Below, one piece after another: positions 45,367 to 54,029 of a stretch of DNA of 64,000 nucleotides. Each line of letters begins with the position of its first letter. The stretch's first letter is position 1. Location of the stretch: contig DATJTX010000031.1 of assembly GCA_035502855.1 (NCBI GenBank), positions 186,001 through 250,000 of the forward strand, in the 5' to 3' direction. The notes below the pieces were generated by a model. That model was not told where the DNA came from, ran no database searches, and saw nothing but the letters and a program-made list of their open reading frames with translations. The translations under genes were made by a program, and so were the position numbers. Source of the stretch: Candidatus Baltobacteraceae bacterium. Lineage in GTDB: Bacteria; Vulcanimicrobiota; Vulcanimicrobiia; Vulcanimicrobiales; Vulcanimicrobiaceae.

Positions 45367-46039
45367 CCAGCGCCCACGCTTGCCGTGCGGCGATCGCGTT
45401 GTAACTGGCGCGCGCATCACAAAAGAAGCCGTGGTCGGCCTGGGAAAAGATCACTTGTTCGTGATTGGCCTTGGCGGCCGTGAGCGCGTCGGAGACGGCG
45501 CGGTATTGATCGGGTCCGATGTGCCCGTCGAGCCCGCCCCAAAACATCAGGATCGGCCCGCTCTGGGCGGTGGCTAGGCCGAGTAGATCCGGCACGATGC
45601 CGCCGCCGTAGAACGAGACCGCTCCACCGAGCTCGGCGCGTGCGTTGGCCATGTACGCGACGCGTCCGCCCATGCAAAACCCGATCGCGCCGATGCGCCG
45701 CGCGTCCAGACCTCGTGTCCGCAGCCATGCGTAGGTTGCATCGATGTCGGCGTTCAACCCCTCCGGCCGCAGGCCCGCCATGTGTTCTCGCGCCCCTTCG
45801 AAATCGGTGTAGCTGCCTTCGAAGCCGGGCCCGGTGCGGTGAAACAGCTCGGGCGCGATCGCGACGAAGCCCAGCTCCGCGAAACGGTCGGCGATCGAGC
45901 GGATGTGCGCGTTCACGCCGAAAGCCTCCTGAAAAACCATCATTCCGGCTGCGCCGCCGGAACGCGGTCGCGCAACATAGGCACTCATCGTCGTTCCATC
46001 GGCGACGTCGAGCGCAATGCGTTCGGTTGAAGAGGACAC
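45332..46039 (-). CDS. Dienelactone hydrolase family protein
   Basis: Alpha/beta hydrolase of 235 residues with the DLH catalytic triad: Cys in IGFCMGGR (near residue 115), Asp in GGLDGHI and His in ADHGFFCD. GTG 46039 has AAGGAG at 6 bases. Substrate unknown; such enzymes open lactone rings in aromatic breakdown. Its 3' end overlaps that of the ATP-grasp gene by 35 bases. Confidence 0.9.
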   Translation of the reverse strand: MSSSTERIALDVADGTTMSAYVARPRSGGAAGMMVFQEAFGVNAHIRSIADRFAELGFVAIAPELFHRTGPGFEGSYTDFEGAREHMAGLRPEGLNADIDATYAWLRTRGLDARRIGAIGFCMGGRVAYMANARAELGGAVSFYGGGIVPDLLGLATAQSGPILMFWGGLDGHIGPDQYRAVSDALTAAKANHEQVIFSQADHGFFCDARASYNAIAARQAWALVKEFLAAYGLQ

Positions 46040-46069
46040 GGATTCTCCTTCTCGGTACAAGAGCTATCT

Positions 46070-46429
46070 ATGAGTGCTGTTGGTATCGTTCTCGAAATCC
46101 ATTTGGTTCTGGCCTTTCTGGTGGCGCTCTGCGCCGTGGTGTTCAGTTGGACCGCCAATGGCCGGCGCGTCGTCAACGCCGTCGTCGGATTGCAATTCCT
46201 CGTCGGGCTGGTAGCGGCTGCAATGCTGGGCGCGAACCATCTTCCGATTCCTCCTGCGGTTTGGCTGCATCTGCTCATCGCCCTTGCGATCCTGGCGTCA
46301 TACGGGATTGCCATGCGAACGGGAAAGCGAGCTGGCGGAGCACGTACGGCATTGCTGTATTCGATCGCCGGCGTCGTGCTGGTCTTCCTCAACATTTGGC
46401 TGGGGCTGCATATGGCGGGGATGACCTAA
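46070..46429 (+). CDS. Four-helix membrane protein
   Basis: 119 residues, four hydrophobic helices (about 5-25, 35-55, 62-82, 95-115) separated by short loops with a few basic residues. No family recognised. Stands 4 bases before the GerMN gene, likely in the same transcript. Confidence 0.65.
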   Translation: MSAVGIVLEIHLVLAFLVALCAVVFSWTANGRRVVNAVVGLQFLVGLVAAAMLGANHLPIPPAVWLHLLIALAILASYGIAMRTGKRAGGARTALLYSIAGVVLVFLNIWLGLHMAGMT

Positions 46430-46432
46430 GCA

Positions 46433-46945
46433 GTGCGATCGTTGCGAATCGTTTTTGCGGTCGTCGTCGTCGCGCTGGCAGCGGCCGCCGGATGGTATTT
46501 TCTACATCCGCGCGCGCCGGGCGGCGAGAACCTCACCGTCTACTATACGAAACTTGACGGCACCACACTTGGATCCTGGCAGGTTTCCACCCGCACCGCG
46601 CAGCCGGGCGAGGAGAGTGCTGCGCGCTTGCACGACCTGGCGACCTACGCGGCGGTTCAAGCGGTGGCCGGGCCGCCGCCGGATATCCAGGCGGTGCGCT
46701 TTCCCAGCGGCACACGCGTGCTCGACGTTGCGGTCAACGGGCCGACCGCCGTGGTCGATCTGCATATGGGACCGAGTGACGGCGGCTCATTCCAAGAAAC
46801 CGGCGAGTTCAAAGGTCTGGTGTATACGCTAACGGGAATTCCCTCTATCAATGCGGTCCAGATTACGATCGAGGGCCGAACTGTAGAGACGCTCCCGGGG
46901 GGACATCTTGAGCTCGATGAACCGCTTCGCCGCTCGGATTGGTAG
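46433..46945 (+). CDS. GerMN-domain protein
   Basis: 170 residues: an N-terminal signal anchor (about 7-25), then a GerMN domain (about 33-150; LTVYYTK at its start, VLDVAVNGPTAVVDLHMG, then FKGLVYTLTGIPSINAVQITIEG). GerMN domains occur in envelope and spore-germination proteins and are often next to amidases, as here. GTG start. The end overlaps the amidase start by 38 bases. Confidence 0.88.
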   Translation: MRSLRIVFAVVVVALAAAAGWYFLHPRAPGGENLTVYYTKLDGTTLGSWQVSTRTAQPGEESAARLHDLATYAAVQAVAGPPPDIQAVRFPSGTRVLDVAVNGPTAVVDLHMGPSDGGSFQETGEFKGLVYTLTGIPSINAVQITIEGRTVETLPGGHLELDEPLRRSDW

Positions 46946-48887
46946 CGCGTGTGCGATCTTCGTGCTGCTCGCAACGACCGTCGTCCGTGCCGACACGGTT
47001 AGCTACGCATTCGAACGATCGTCGATAACCTTCACCCACATCACCCATACTGGAGGCGCAACCGCGATCGGCATCGACGATCCGGCGCTGCGCTCGCTGC
47101 TCAAAGCGCTCGGCGCCGCGCTGACCTGGCGCGCGGGAGACCGCACCGTGCTGATTGCAACGTCCGCGCCCGAGGTGATCAGCTTCGGCGTCGGCGACGA
47201 CCAGTACAGCATCGGCGCGCTCACCGCGCAGGCCGGCTTTGCACCGTATATGAACGGCACCGAAGTCTACCTTCCATTCGACGACCTGATGCGCGCGCTC
47301 GGCGTCGCGCCTGCGGGCGGCGTGCTCGAACGGCTCCTCACGTCGGTCGACGTCGAAGGATATGGTCCGCAGGCGGTGGTGGTCGCGCGCGGCGGCGGAA
47401 TCTTGCACGGGCGCGCGATCGGCGATACACCCGATCACCTCGTCTACGAATTCGACGGAGTGGGAACTACGCTCGCGCCCGAACGTACGGTCAACGCGGG
47501 CGGCATCCGCGATCTGCAGATTACATCCGAGGGAAGCGTGCGCGATCCGAAAACCTACCTCTCATTCGATCTCGCACCGAACACGCGGCACGATCCGCCG
47601 CAGTCGGGAAGCGGCGAATTCGAGATCGCTTTCGGCGCGAACGGCAGCGCTCCGCCGTTGATGGAGCCGCTGCGCGAATCCCTTGCCGTCGCGGGCGCCG
47701 CAGCGCTGGCGGTCGTGGCGGAAGCGACGACCGCGCCCGCTCCGGTAGTGACGGCATCTCCGCTCGCAAATGCGCCCGCGGCGGCGAACGCCACCGTCGA
47801 CAGCGTCAGCGTGAGCACACTCGCCGACGGCAGCGAAACAGTGGCGATCGGCGTGACCGGCGATGCATCCTACGAGTGGCATCGTCTGCGCGCGCCGGAC
47901 GACCGCTTCTGGATCGACATCAAAAACGCACAGCTTGCGGGCGGCCCGCTGGAACAAGCCGAGGCCAATCCGTTGATCGCGCTGCGCGTGCGCCAGATCG
48001 ATCCGCAAACGGTTCGCGTTGCGCTCTCGCTCGCCGGCGACACGGCGCTCGCGGTTTCACCCTCGGCGAGCGGAATCACGGTGAACGTCGGAACGACGAT
48101 GGTCGGCGAGAGCGCGCCGCGCGAGGGCACGGGCACGATCGGCGCGGTGGTCTCCGCCAACGAACCGCAGCCCTCGATCACGCCGGTTCCGGCCGACGAG
48201 TACGGCGCGAGCAATTCGGGCGACGACACCAGCTGGAAATTCGGCCCGCGCGGCTACGTGCCGACCAATCCGAAGCTGATCGTCATCGATCCGGGGCACG
48301 GCGGCGACGATCGCGGCTCGGTTCACGGTGATCTTCAAGAAGCCGTGCTCACCCTCGACATGGCCAAGCGCGTGCAGTCGATTCTGATTGCGCGCGGCTG
48401 GCAAGTGAAGATGACGCGCACGACCGATCACGACGTCGACGCGACGCCGACCAGCACGGCTGAAGCGAAGAAAATGGGATACGACAACGACGCCGCCGAC
48501 GATTTGCAGGCGCGCGACGACATCGCCAACGAGAGCGGCGCTCGATTGTTCGTCAGCATCCACTGCAATGCGTACATCAATAGCGGACCGAATGGAACGA
48601 CGGTCTACTACTACAAACCGATTGATCAGCCGTTGGCTCAGATCATGGATCGCGACATCGCAATGGCCGGTCTCGCGAAAGACGACGGCATCGTCAAGGA
48701 GCACTTGTACGTAACCGCACATGCCGACATGCCGGCTGTATTGATCGAGACGGCGTTTCTGACCAATCCGGGCGATTACGCCAAGCTTTCCTCACCCGAT
48801 TGGCGCGCGCAGATGGCCCAGGCGATCGCCAACGGCATCGACCAGTATGCGCGCGAGTACCCGGTCGTCGGCAGCACGCAGCAGTGA
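46908..48887 (+). CDS. N-acetylmuramoyl-L-alanine amidase with AMIN-like domains
   Basis: Zinc amidase that cuts the glycan-peptide bond in peptidoglycan. 659 residues: signal peptide, copper-amine-oxidase-N-like domain (about 33-138), AMIN-like region (about 145-245), Ala-rich linker, second AMIN-like domain (about 295-395), linker, then Amidase_3 (about 458-650) with zinc ligands in IDPGHGG, LQEAVLT and SIHCNA and the catalytic Glu in VLIETAFL. TTG 46908 after GGGGGGA is chosen; ATG 46917 is possible. Stop overlaps murI. Confidence 0.92.
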   Translation: MSSMNRFAARIGSACAIFVLLATTVVRADTVSYAFERSSITFTHITHTGGATAIGIDDPALRSLLKALGAALTWRAGDRTVLIATSAPEVISFGVGDDQYSIGALTAQAGFAPYMNGTEVYLPFDDLMRALGVAPAGGVLERLLTSVDVEGYGPQAVVVARGGGILHGRAIGDTPDHLVYEFDGVGTTLAPERTVNAGGIRDLQITSEGSVRDPKTYLSFDLAPNTRHDPPQSGSGEFEIAFGANGSAPPLMEPLRESLAVAGAAALAVVAEATTAPAPVVTASPLANAPAAANATVDSVSVSTLADGSETVAIGVTGDASYEWHRLRAPDDRFWIDIKNAQLAGGPLEQAEANPLIALRVRQIDPQTVRVALSLAGDTALAVSPSASGITVNVGTTMVGESAPREGTGTIGAVVSANEPQPSITPVPADEYGASNSGDDTSWKFGPRGYVPTNPKLIVIDPGHGGDDRGSVHGDLQEAVLTLDMAKRVQSILIARGWQVKMTRTTDHDVDATPTSTAEAKKMGYDNDAADDLQARDDIANESGARLFVSIHCNAYINSGPNGTTVYYYKPIDQPLAQIMDRDIAMAGLAKDDGIVKEHLYVTAHADMPAVLIETAFLTNPGDYAKLSSPDWRAQMAQAIANGIDQYAREYPVVGSTQQ

Positions 48888-49663
48888 TCGGCCTGTTCGA
48901 TTCGGGACTGGGCGGGTTGACCGTCATCCGGCGCGTACGCGAACGCCTGCCGGACGTCGACATCCTCTATTTCGCCGATCAAGCGCACGTGCCGTACGGC
49001 GGACGCGCGCCGGACGATCTCTTCGCGTTGGTGCAGAGCAACCTCGCCTGGCTCGACGAGCGCGGGGTTGAGGCGATCGTCATGGCGTGCAACACTTCCT
49101 GCGCGATCGCAGACGTGTACGGATGGCCCTCCACCCGCGCCGAGGTGTTCGACCTGCTCGACTCGGCGACGATCGCGCTGCAGCGGCGCGCCGCGCGGCG
49201 CGTGGGTGTCGTCGCGACCGAGGCGACCGTTCGGTCCGGGGCGTACGGCCGGCGCATTCGCAACGCCATCCAGCAGAGTGAAGTGTGGGAAGTCGCCGCT
49301 CCGCAATTGGTGCCGCTGGTCGAAGCGGGCGAACACGAGAGCGAGGCAGCGCGCATCGCCGTCGCGCGCGTTTGCGCGGAGCTTCCGCCCGGGCTCGACG
49401 CAGTCGTCTACGGCTGCACGCACTACCCGGTGCTCGAGGCGCATTTTCGCGCTGCGCTCGGACCGGCCGTTGAATTGGTCGATCCCGCGTTCGTCCAGGC
49501 GGCGCGGCTGGCGGAGTTCTTGGCGCTCGACGAAACGCCGGTCGGCTCCGGAACGACACGTTACGTAACCAGCGGCGATCCCGAGCGCTTTCGCGCCAGC
49601 GTCGCCCGCATCATGGAAGAACGCACGCCGGTGATCATGACTACCTCGCTCCTGTCATCCTGA
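48884..49663 (+). CDS. murI: Glutamate racemase
   Basis: Makes D-glutamate for peptidoglycan. 259 residues starting at GTG 48884 with IGLFDSGLGGLTV; the two catalytic cysteines are in MACNTS (near residue 68) and YGCTHYP (near residue 177). Coupled to the amidase by GTGA. The last codons (LLSS, stop) come from the first copy of a palindromic repeat, so the native C-terminus may have been altered by its insertion. Confidence 0.95.
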   Translation: MIGLFDSGLGGLTVIRRVRERLPDVDILYFADQAHVPYGGRAPDDLFALVQSNLAWLDERGVEAIVMACNTSCAIADVYGWPSTRAEVFDLLDSATIALQRRAARRVGVVATEATVRSGAYGRRIRNAIQQSEVWEVAAPQLVPLVEAGEHESEAARIAVARVCAELPPGLDAVVYGCTHYPVLEAHFRAALGPAVELVDPAFVQAARLAEFLALDETPVGSGTTRYVTSGDPERFRASVARIMEERTPVIMTTSLLSS

Positions 49664-49845
49664 GGTGCCGCGCGAAGCGCGGCCTCGAAGGACGAACGAG
49701 CCCGCCTCCTCCGTCATCCTGAGACGGCAGTGCCTCCGTCATCCTGAGATGCTAGTGCCTCCGTCATCCTGAGACGGCAGTGCCTCCGTCATCCTGAGGT
49801 GCCGCGCGAAGCGCGGCCTCGAAGGACGAGAAGGACGAGAGCGAC
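49654..49845 (+). repeat. Left repeat array: palindromic units and 25-bp tandem units
   Basis: Two full palindromic units (from 49654 and from 49788), each starting GTCATCCTGAGGTGCCGCG, turning at GCGAAGCGC and ending CCTCGAAGGAC. Between them are tandem 25-bp units beginning CCTCCGTCATCCTGAGA (49708, 49733, 49758, then merging into the second full unit at 49783). Units are truncated copies of the palindrome arm. Confidence 0.85.
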
Positions 49846-49885
49846 GGCGCTAGCGGACGGCAGTGCGCGCAGCAGAAGACGACGT

Positions 49886-50260
49886 ATGAAGCGGTTTTAC
49901 GTTTACATGCTACAGTGTGCCGACGATTCATTCTACGTCGGGATCACCAGCAAACTGGAGGAGCGTCTCGGGCAGCACGATTACGGCTGGGACGAACGCT
50001 GCTATACGTTCAAACGGCGGCCGTTACGCTGCGTCCACATTTCGGAATTTGCAACGTTTGACGACGCCGTCGCGTGGGAGAAGCATCTCAAGGGTTGGAG
50101 CCGCGCGAAAAAGCGCGCATTGGTAAATGGCGACTGGGGAGAAGTGCGGCGACTTGCAAAGCGTCCTTCTCGTTCCTTCTCGTCCTTCTCGTCCTTCGAG
50201 GCTCGGTCGCTGTGCGACCGAGCACCTCAGGATGACGGAAGCGAACGCACCTCAGGATGA
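49886..50260 (+). CDS. Small GIY-YIG nuclease-domain protein
   Basis: 124 residues. The GIY-YIG domain occupies about 1-85 (FYVYMLQCADDSFYVGIT, where VYM and YVG are the two signature strands, R in EERLGQH, and the conserved E of AVAWEKHLKGW). The C-terminal 35 residues (RSFSSFSSFEARSL ...) are encoded by the flanking palindromic repeat rather than by family sequence. Related to the single-domain YhbQ-like group. The gene is framed by repeat arrays facing each other. Confidence 0.9.
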   Translation: MKRFYVYMLQCADDSFYVGITSKLEERLGQHDYGWDERCYTFKRRPLRCVHISEFATFDDAVAWEKHLKGWSRAKKRALVNGDWGEVRRLAKRPSRSFSSFSSFEARSLCDRAPQDDGSERTSG

Positions 50261-50323
50261 CGGAGGCGAATGCACCTCAGCCCTTCGAGGCTCGCTTCGC
50301 TCGCACCTCAGGATGACGCCTAG
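50150..50323 (-). repeat. Right repeat array, inverted relative to the left one
   Basis: CTCGTCCTTCTCGTCCTTC stretches lead into CCTTCGAGGCTCGGTCGC, a loop, GCACCTCAGGATGACGG, then two partial copies and a last full unit (CCCTTCGAGGCTCGC ... GCACCTCAGGATGACG, 50279-50319). The orientation is the reverse complement of the array at 49654-49845. Confidence 0.85.
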
Positions 50324-52959
50324 CTAAACAGGGCGCGGCGCTGGCGTTCGAGTTCGACCGTCGAGGTCGCCGCGGAGCGGCTATCCTGGACGTGCGATTC
50401 GACCAATGCGGCCATCTGTGAGTAATCGCCGTACATCGCGTAGGCGCGGCGGGCTTCGTCGTTGGCCGCGTCTTCGGCCTGTTCGAGCGTAAACTGAGCC
50501 GAGCTGGCAAATTGCTCGATGCGCCCGAAGGCTTCTTGCGCCATGCGCGCCTGGCGCGCGCTGTGTTCGGCTTTGGCGACGCCGTTTTCGATTGCGACGC
50601 CGGCAGCCTTGCCGCGCGATTCCAGATCGCTGAGCACCTTGCGAATGTCGAGCGTCGAGGCTTTGGTCTTGTCGGCCAAGCCTCGCACCTCGCCGGCGAC
50701 GACGTTGAAGCCCTTGCCGTGATCGCCGGCGCGGGCGGCTTCGATCGCCGCGTTGAGCGCGAGTAGATTCGTCTTGTCGGAAACCGAGCGAACGAGGTTG
50801 ATGATGTTGAAGATCTGGTGCATCGACTTTGCGAATTGATCGAGCGCGCTGCGGCTCTGGACTGCCATCGCGGAGAGCACGTTGATCGTTTCGATCAACT
50901 CGCCGACCGTGTCGCGCATGATGCGCACCTGCGGTGCGACCTGCTCGAACCGCTCACCGAGCGCCTGAAAATCTTTGCCGAGCTGCTCGTTCGAGGAGCT
51001 CAGCCCCATCGATTCTTGCGAGAGCTGGTTGAGGCTGGCGATCTGCGAGCGTGATTGCGTCCTGATCGTGTCGCCGGTCGCGCGCACCGAGTTGACGGAG
51101 CGGTCGATCGACTCGACGATGTCGTTGAGGGTGAAGCCGTGCGTCGGCCCGCCGGCAAGATTGATGCGCGGCCGCCAGCTCTCCAAATTGCGGTTGAGCA
51201 GCAGGCGGAAGACGTCGGTGGGGAAGAGCGGCTCCATTCGTTCCCACACGAACCGGGCGGCCTTGACGAAATCTTCCCGTTCGTCCGGCGCGAGTTCGTG
51301 GACTTCGAGATTCTTGCGCAGCTCGGCGAGCGCGTGCGCCTCGTCTTCGGTCGCGATGCGCCGGTGATACTCGGTCGCCTCTTTGAAGGCGAGTTCGATG
51401 ATCGCGCGATCCTCCTCGGACAGCGAGCGCCAGCGCTCGACGTTGCCGAGCACGATCTGCGTGTTGTAGGTGTGCGCGGTCAGCGACAGGTAGCGCTGGA
51501 ATTCGTTGAGCCGCGCGCCCAGCGTGTTTGCGAGCGGGTTCTCCTGCGCGTCCACCTCGTGATTCTGAAGCGAACGGTAGAGATCTTGGAATGGAATCAC
51601 CTTTGGTGAAGCCCCGAGCGCGTGCATCAGCGCGAGGTAGACCACGGAGTCTTGGATGCGCACCCGCATCTTGCGCATGTCGGCCGGACGCCGGATCGGA
51701 TGCAAGTTGTTGGTGAAGTGTCGCATCCCGTTTTCGAAATACGCCAGGCCGTGCAAACCGAACGATTCGAACGAGGTCAGGATATGCCGGCCGAGATGGC
51801 TGTCGAGCAGCCGGTAGGCCGCGTCGCGGTCGGCGAACACGAACGGAAGATCGAGCAGTTGCGCGAGCGGCAGCAGCGCGCCTGCAACGTAGGTGGTGAC
51901 GCTCACCATGTCAAGCTCGCCCGAGCGAACGCGCAGCATCGCTTCCATTTCACTGCCGCCGGCGAACGGAATCTCGAGCTCGAACGTGAGCCGCCCGCTC
52001 GAAAGCTCGAGCGTGCGCTTCGCGACGTATTCCCACGCGCGCGACGGCGGATAGCCGAGCGGAAGCAGCGTCGCGACTTTGATCGTGGTGTGATCGGCCT
52101 TCGGCGCCGTGCGCGAGCGCGAGATGTATTCGATCTCCGCGCCGTAGTAGGCCAGGCGCTGCGTTGCAAAGGCGGATTCGAGCGCTTCGCGACCCTGCGC
52201 GGCCGCGACGTTCGCCAGTCCGTCGGTGGCCTTGCGCATCGCCTCCGCCGCCAGGCTGTGATTGCGTCCGCTGACCACCGCCCGATCGATGGTCACGGAC
52301 AGGTCGGCGGCAAGTTCGGCGATCTCGGCCAGCGACGTGCGTGCGACTTCAGCGAGCGGCGCCGATTCGGCGGAGCGTTCGGCGTTGGCGCGGACGGAGC
52401 GAATCGTTGCCTCGGCTTCGCGCTGGATCTCCAGCACGAGGGTCTTGATCGCCGAAGTCGATTCGTTGGTCGTCTTTGCCAACCGTCCGACCTCGCCGGC
52501 GACGACGGCGAATCCCAATCCATGCGTTCCGGCGCGCGCGGCCTCGATTGCGGCGTTGAGCGCGAGCAGCTGCGTTTCGTCGCTGACGTCTTCGACGAAC
52601 TCGGTCATGCGCCCGATCTCGCTCATGAGCCGGCCGAAGTTGTCCATCGCGGTAGCGGTGTCGGCCGAAAGCTCCGCGAGCTGCTGCACCGAGGTGAGTA
52701 AATTCTCGACGACTTCGAACGAGTTGCCCAAGTCGGAGGCGGCGGCTCGCGCCGAAGCTTGCGCGGTTTGCAGGCGCTCGGCGGTCTCACGCGAGGCAGC
52801 GGCAAGGGTGCCGGCGGTATCGGAAAGCGCGACCATGAGCGTGGTCTGTTCCTGCGCGGTCGCCGCGATCGCTTCGGAGGCGCGCCGAACGTCCTCGACC
52901 GCCTTGGAGACGCTCGCATTGAATCGGTCGAAGAGCGCGTCCTCGCGTTCGGAGATCAT
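50320..52959 (-). CDS. Soluble chemoreceptor with MCP-DctP-MCP architecture
   Basis: 879 residues without signal peptide or membrane helix. Residues about 1-280 form a coiled-coil MCP signalling domain with hairpin tip [19 protein letters not shown] (about 131-149). About 291-590 is a TRAP-type DctP solute-binding domain ([14 protein letters not shown] at its start, the ligand Arg region [11 protein letters not shown], and a [10 protein letters not shown] motif). About 600-879 is a second MCP domain with tip [17 protein letters not shown] (near 737). DctP proteins normally act in the periplasm, so a cytoplasmic ligand sensor for organic acids is inferred. Its stop lies at the edge of the repeat array. 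Confidence 0.85.
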   Translation of the reverse strand: MISEREDALFDRFNASVSKAVEDVRRASEAIAATAQEQTTLMVALSDTAGTLAAASRETAERLQTAQASARAAASDLGNSFEVVENLLTSVQQLAELSADTATAMDNFGRLMSEIGRMTEFVEDVSDETQLLALNAAIEAARAGTHGLGFAVVAGEVGRLAKTTNESTSAIKTLVLEIQREAEATIRSVRANAERSAESAPLAEVARTSLAEIAELAADLSVTIDRAVVSGRNHSLAAEAMRKATDGLANVAAAQGREALESAFATQRLAYYGAEIEYISRSRTAPKADHTTIKVATLLPLGYPPSRAWEYVAKRTLELSSGRLTFELEIPFAGGSEMEAMLRVRSGELDMVSVTTYVAGALLPLAQLLDLPFVFADRDAAYRLLDSHLGRHILTSFESFGLHGLAYFENGMRHFTNNLHPIRRPADMRKMRVRIQDSVVYLALMHALGASPKVIPFQDLYRSLQNHEVDAQENPLANTLGARLNEFQRYLSLTAHTYNTQIVLGNVERWRSLSEEDRAIIELAFKEATEYHRRIATEDEAHALAELRKNLEVHELAPDEREDFVKAARFVWERMEPLFPTDVFRLLLNRNLESWRPRINLAGGPTHGFTLNDIVESIDRSVNSVRATGDTIRTQSRSQIASLNQLSQESMGLSSSNEQLGKDFQALGERFEQVAPQVRIMRDTVGELIETINVLSAMAVQSRSALDQFAKSMHQIFNIINLVRSVSDKTNLLALNAAIEAARAGDHGKGFNVVAGEVRGLADKTKASTLDIRKVLSDLESRGKAAGVAIENGVAKAEHSARQARMAQEAFGRIEQFASSAQFTLEQAEDAANDEARRAYAMYGDYSQMAALVESHVQDSRSAATSTVELERQRRALFS

Positions 52960-52962
52960 GAT

Positions 52963-53233
52963 TTCGAGCTATTCGACGGACCGAGGAACCACCCATACGC
53001 CGCGTAGCCACGATAATGCGGTTGCGGACCGAAGCTGCGCCCCACCGAAAAGAGCAGCGCGTGGATTTCACCCAGGGAGTGGATGTAGCCCAAACCGACA
53101 TCCGACTGCTGATAGTCATCGTGTGGGGTGGTTCGGGTCAACTCCATGCCAATAGTATCGTCCGCGGCTAGCGGATACATAGCCGCTAGGCCGGCCTGCC
53201 AATCGCCCGGGCCGGTCGCATCGCGTCCGACGC
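52963..53233 (-). pseudogene. C-terminal remnant of an outer-membrane beta-barrel protein
   Basis: In one frame up to the in-frame TAG near 53234-53239 the sequence reads strand-like segments GPGDWQAGLAAMYPLAADD, IGMELTRTTP, VGLGYIHSLG, HALLFSVGRSF and YRGYAAYGWFL, the pattern of the last strands of a barrel. No start or signal peptide remains. A short ORF from ATG 53180 exists but is unlikely to be functional. Lies between the chemoreceptor and a PAP2-like gene. Confidence 0.45.
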
Positions 53234-53316
53234 CGGGCTACGCCGGTCGCGAAGGTCACCTACGGATAGAGGGAGACCTGCGGCGCGTGCGCGCCCTCCG
53301 CTGCGCGCGTTCGGGC

Positions 53317-53961
53317 TCAGATCGCGACCGGCGCGCCGACGTGAAAGAGATGGAAGAAGAGCGCAGTCGAGAGCGTCGCCAAGACGGCGCCGGCAAGGAC
53401 TTGCAGCAGCGTATGCGCTTTGAGATAGACGCGCGCCCAGCACACCATCGGAATCAGGACGAGAAACGGTAGCGTCTGGCTGCCGTAGAGCAGCGTGAGG
53501 GCAACCAGCGGGGCGGTGATGCCGATCGCGTGCGTGCTGATTTTCCAATACCGCGTGATGTACTGCACGATCAGGGTCGAGAGGGTATAGGCCGCCATCG
53601 CCGCGATCATCAGGCGCGGCGCATGAATGACCCACATCACCACCGTGCCGGCAAGATAGAACACGACGAAAGCGCTGAAGACCGCCTCGCGTTCGTGCCG
53701 CACCGACATGTCAAGATCCGAGATGCGATCGCTTCCGTAGAGCCAGAAGACGTACATCATCGGCCCGATCGAGGTGAAGAACGTAGAGATGAAGAGCAGC
53801 CACCAGAAGTCCAGCTCGTTGCGCGCGCTCGCATGGGCAAGGATTACGAAGAGGGCCAGCGCGGTAAGAAATGGATTGAAGATCGTCGAGAGGATGCGCG
53901 CGAGGTCGCGCCAGGCCCGCCGATTCTTGATCGGAACGATCTCTTGGAGCGGATCGTGCAT
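53317..53961 (-). CDS. PAP2-like membrane protein
   Basis: 214 residues, about six helices. The second and third phosphatase motifs are recognisable (STHAIGI, ARVYLKAHTLLQ), but the first is only a RHERE and the Asp after the final His is replaced by Gln, so lipid-phosphatase activity is doubtful. TAATCT lies 9 bases before the ATG and no Shine-Dalgarno site is seen. Divergent from dxs. Confidence 0.7.
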   Translation of the reverse strand: MHDPLQEIVPIKNRRAWRDLARILSTIFNPFLTALALFVILAHASARNELDFWWLLFISTFFTSIGPMMYVFWLYGSDRISDLDMSVRHEREAVFSAFVVFYLAGTVVMWVIHAPRLMIAAMAAYTLSTLIVQYITRYWKISTHAIGITAPLVALTLLYGSQTLPFLVLIPMVCWARVYLKAHTLLQVLAGAVLATLSTALFFHLFHVGAPVAI

Positions 53962-54029
53962 TGGCCCGGTAGATTAGCCCCCTTGGCCGGAATCCCCTCA
54001 ACCCTCGGCGAACCATCGCCGCTCACATT

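Noticed and set aside
49708-49800. Regular 25-bp tandem units, CRISPR-like at first sight
   Set aside because: The units abut without variable spacers, are truncated copies of the flanking palindrome, and no cas genes are nearby.
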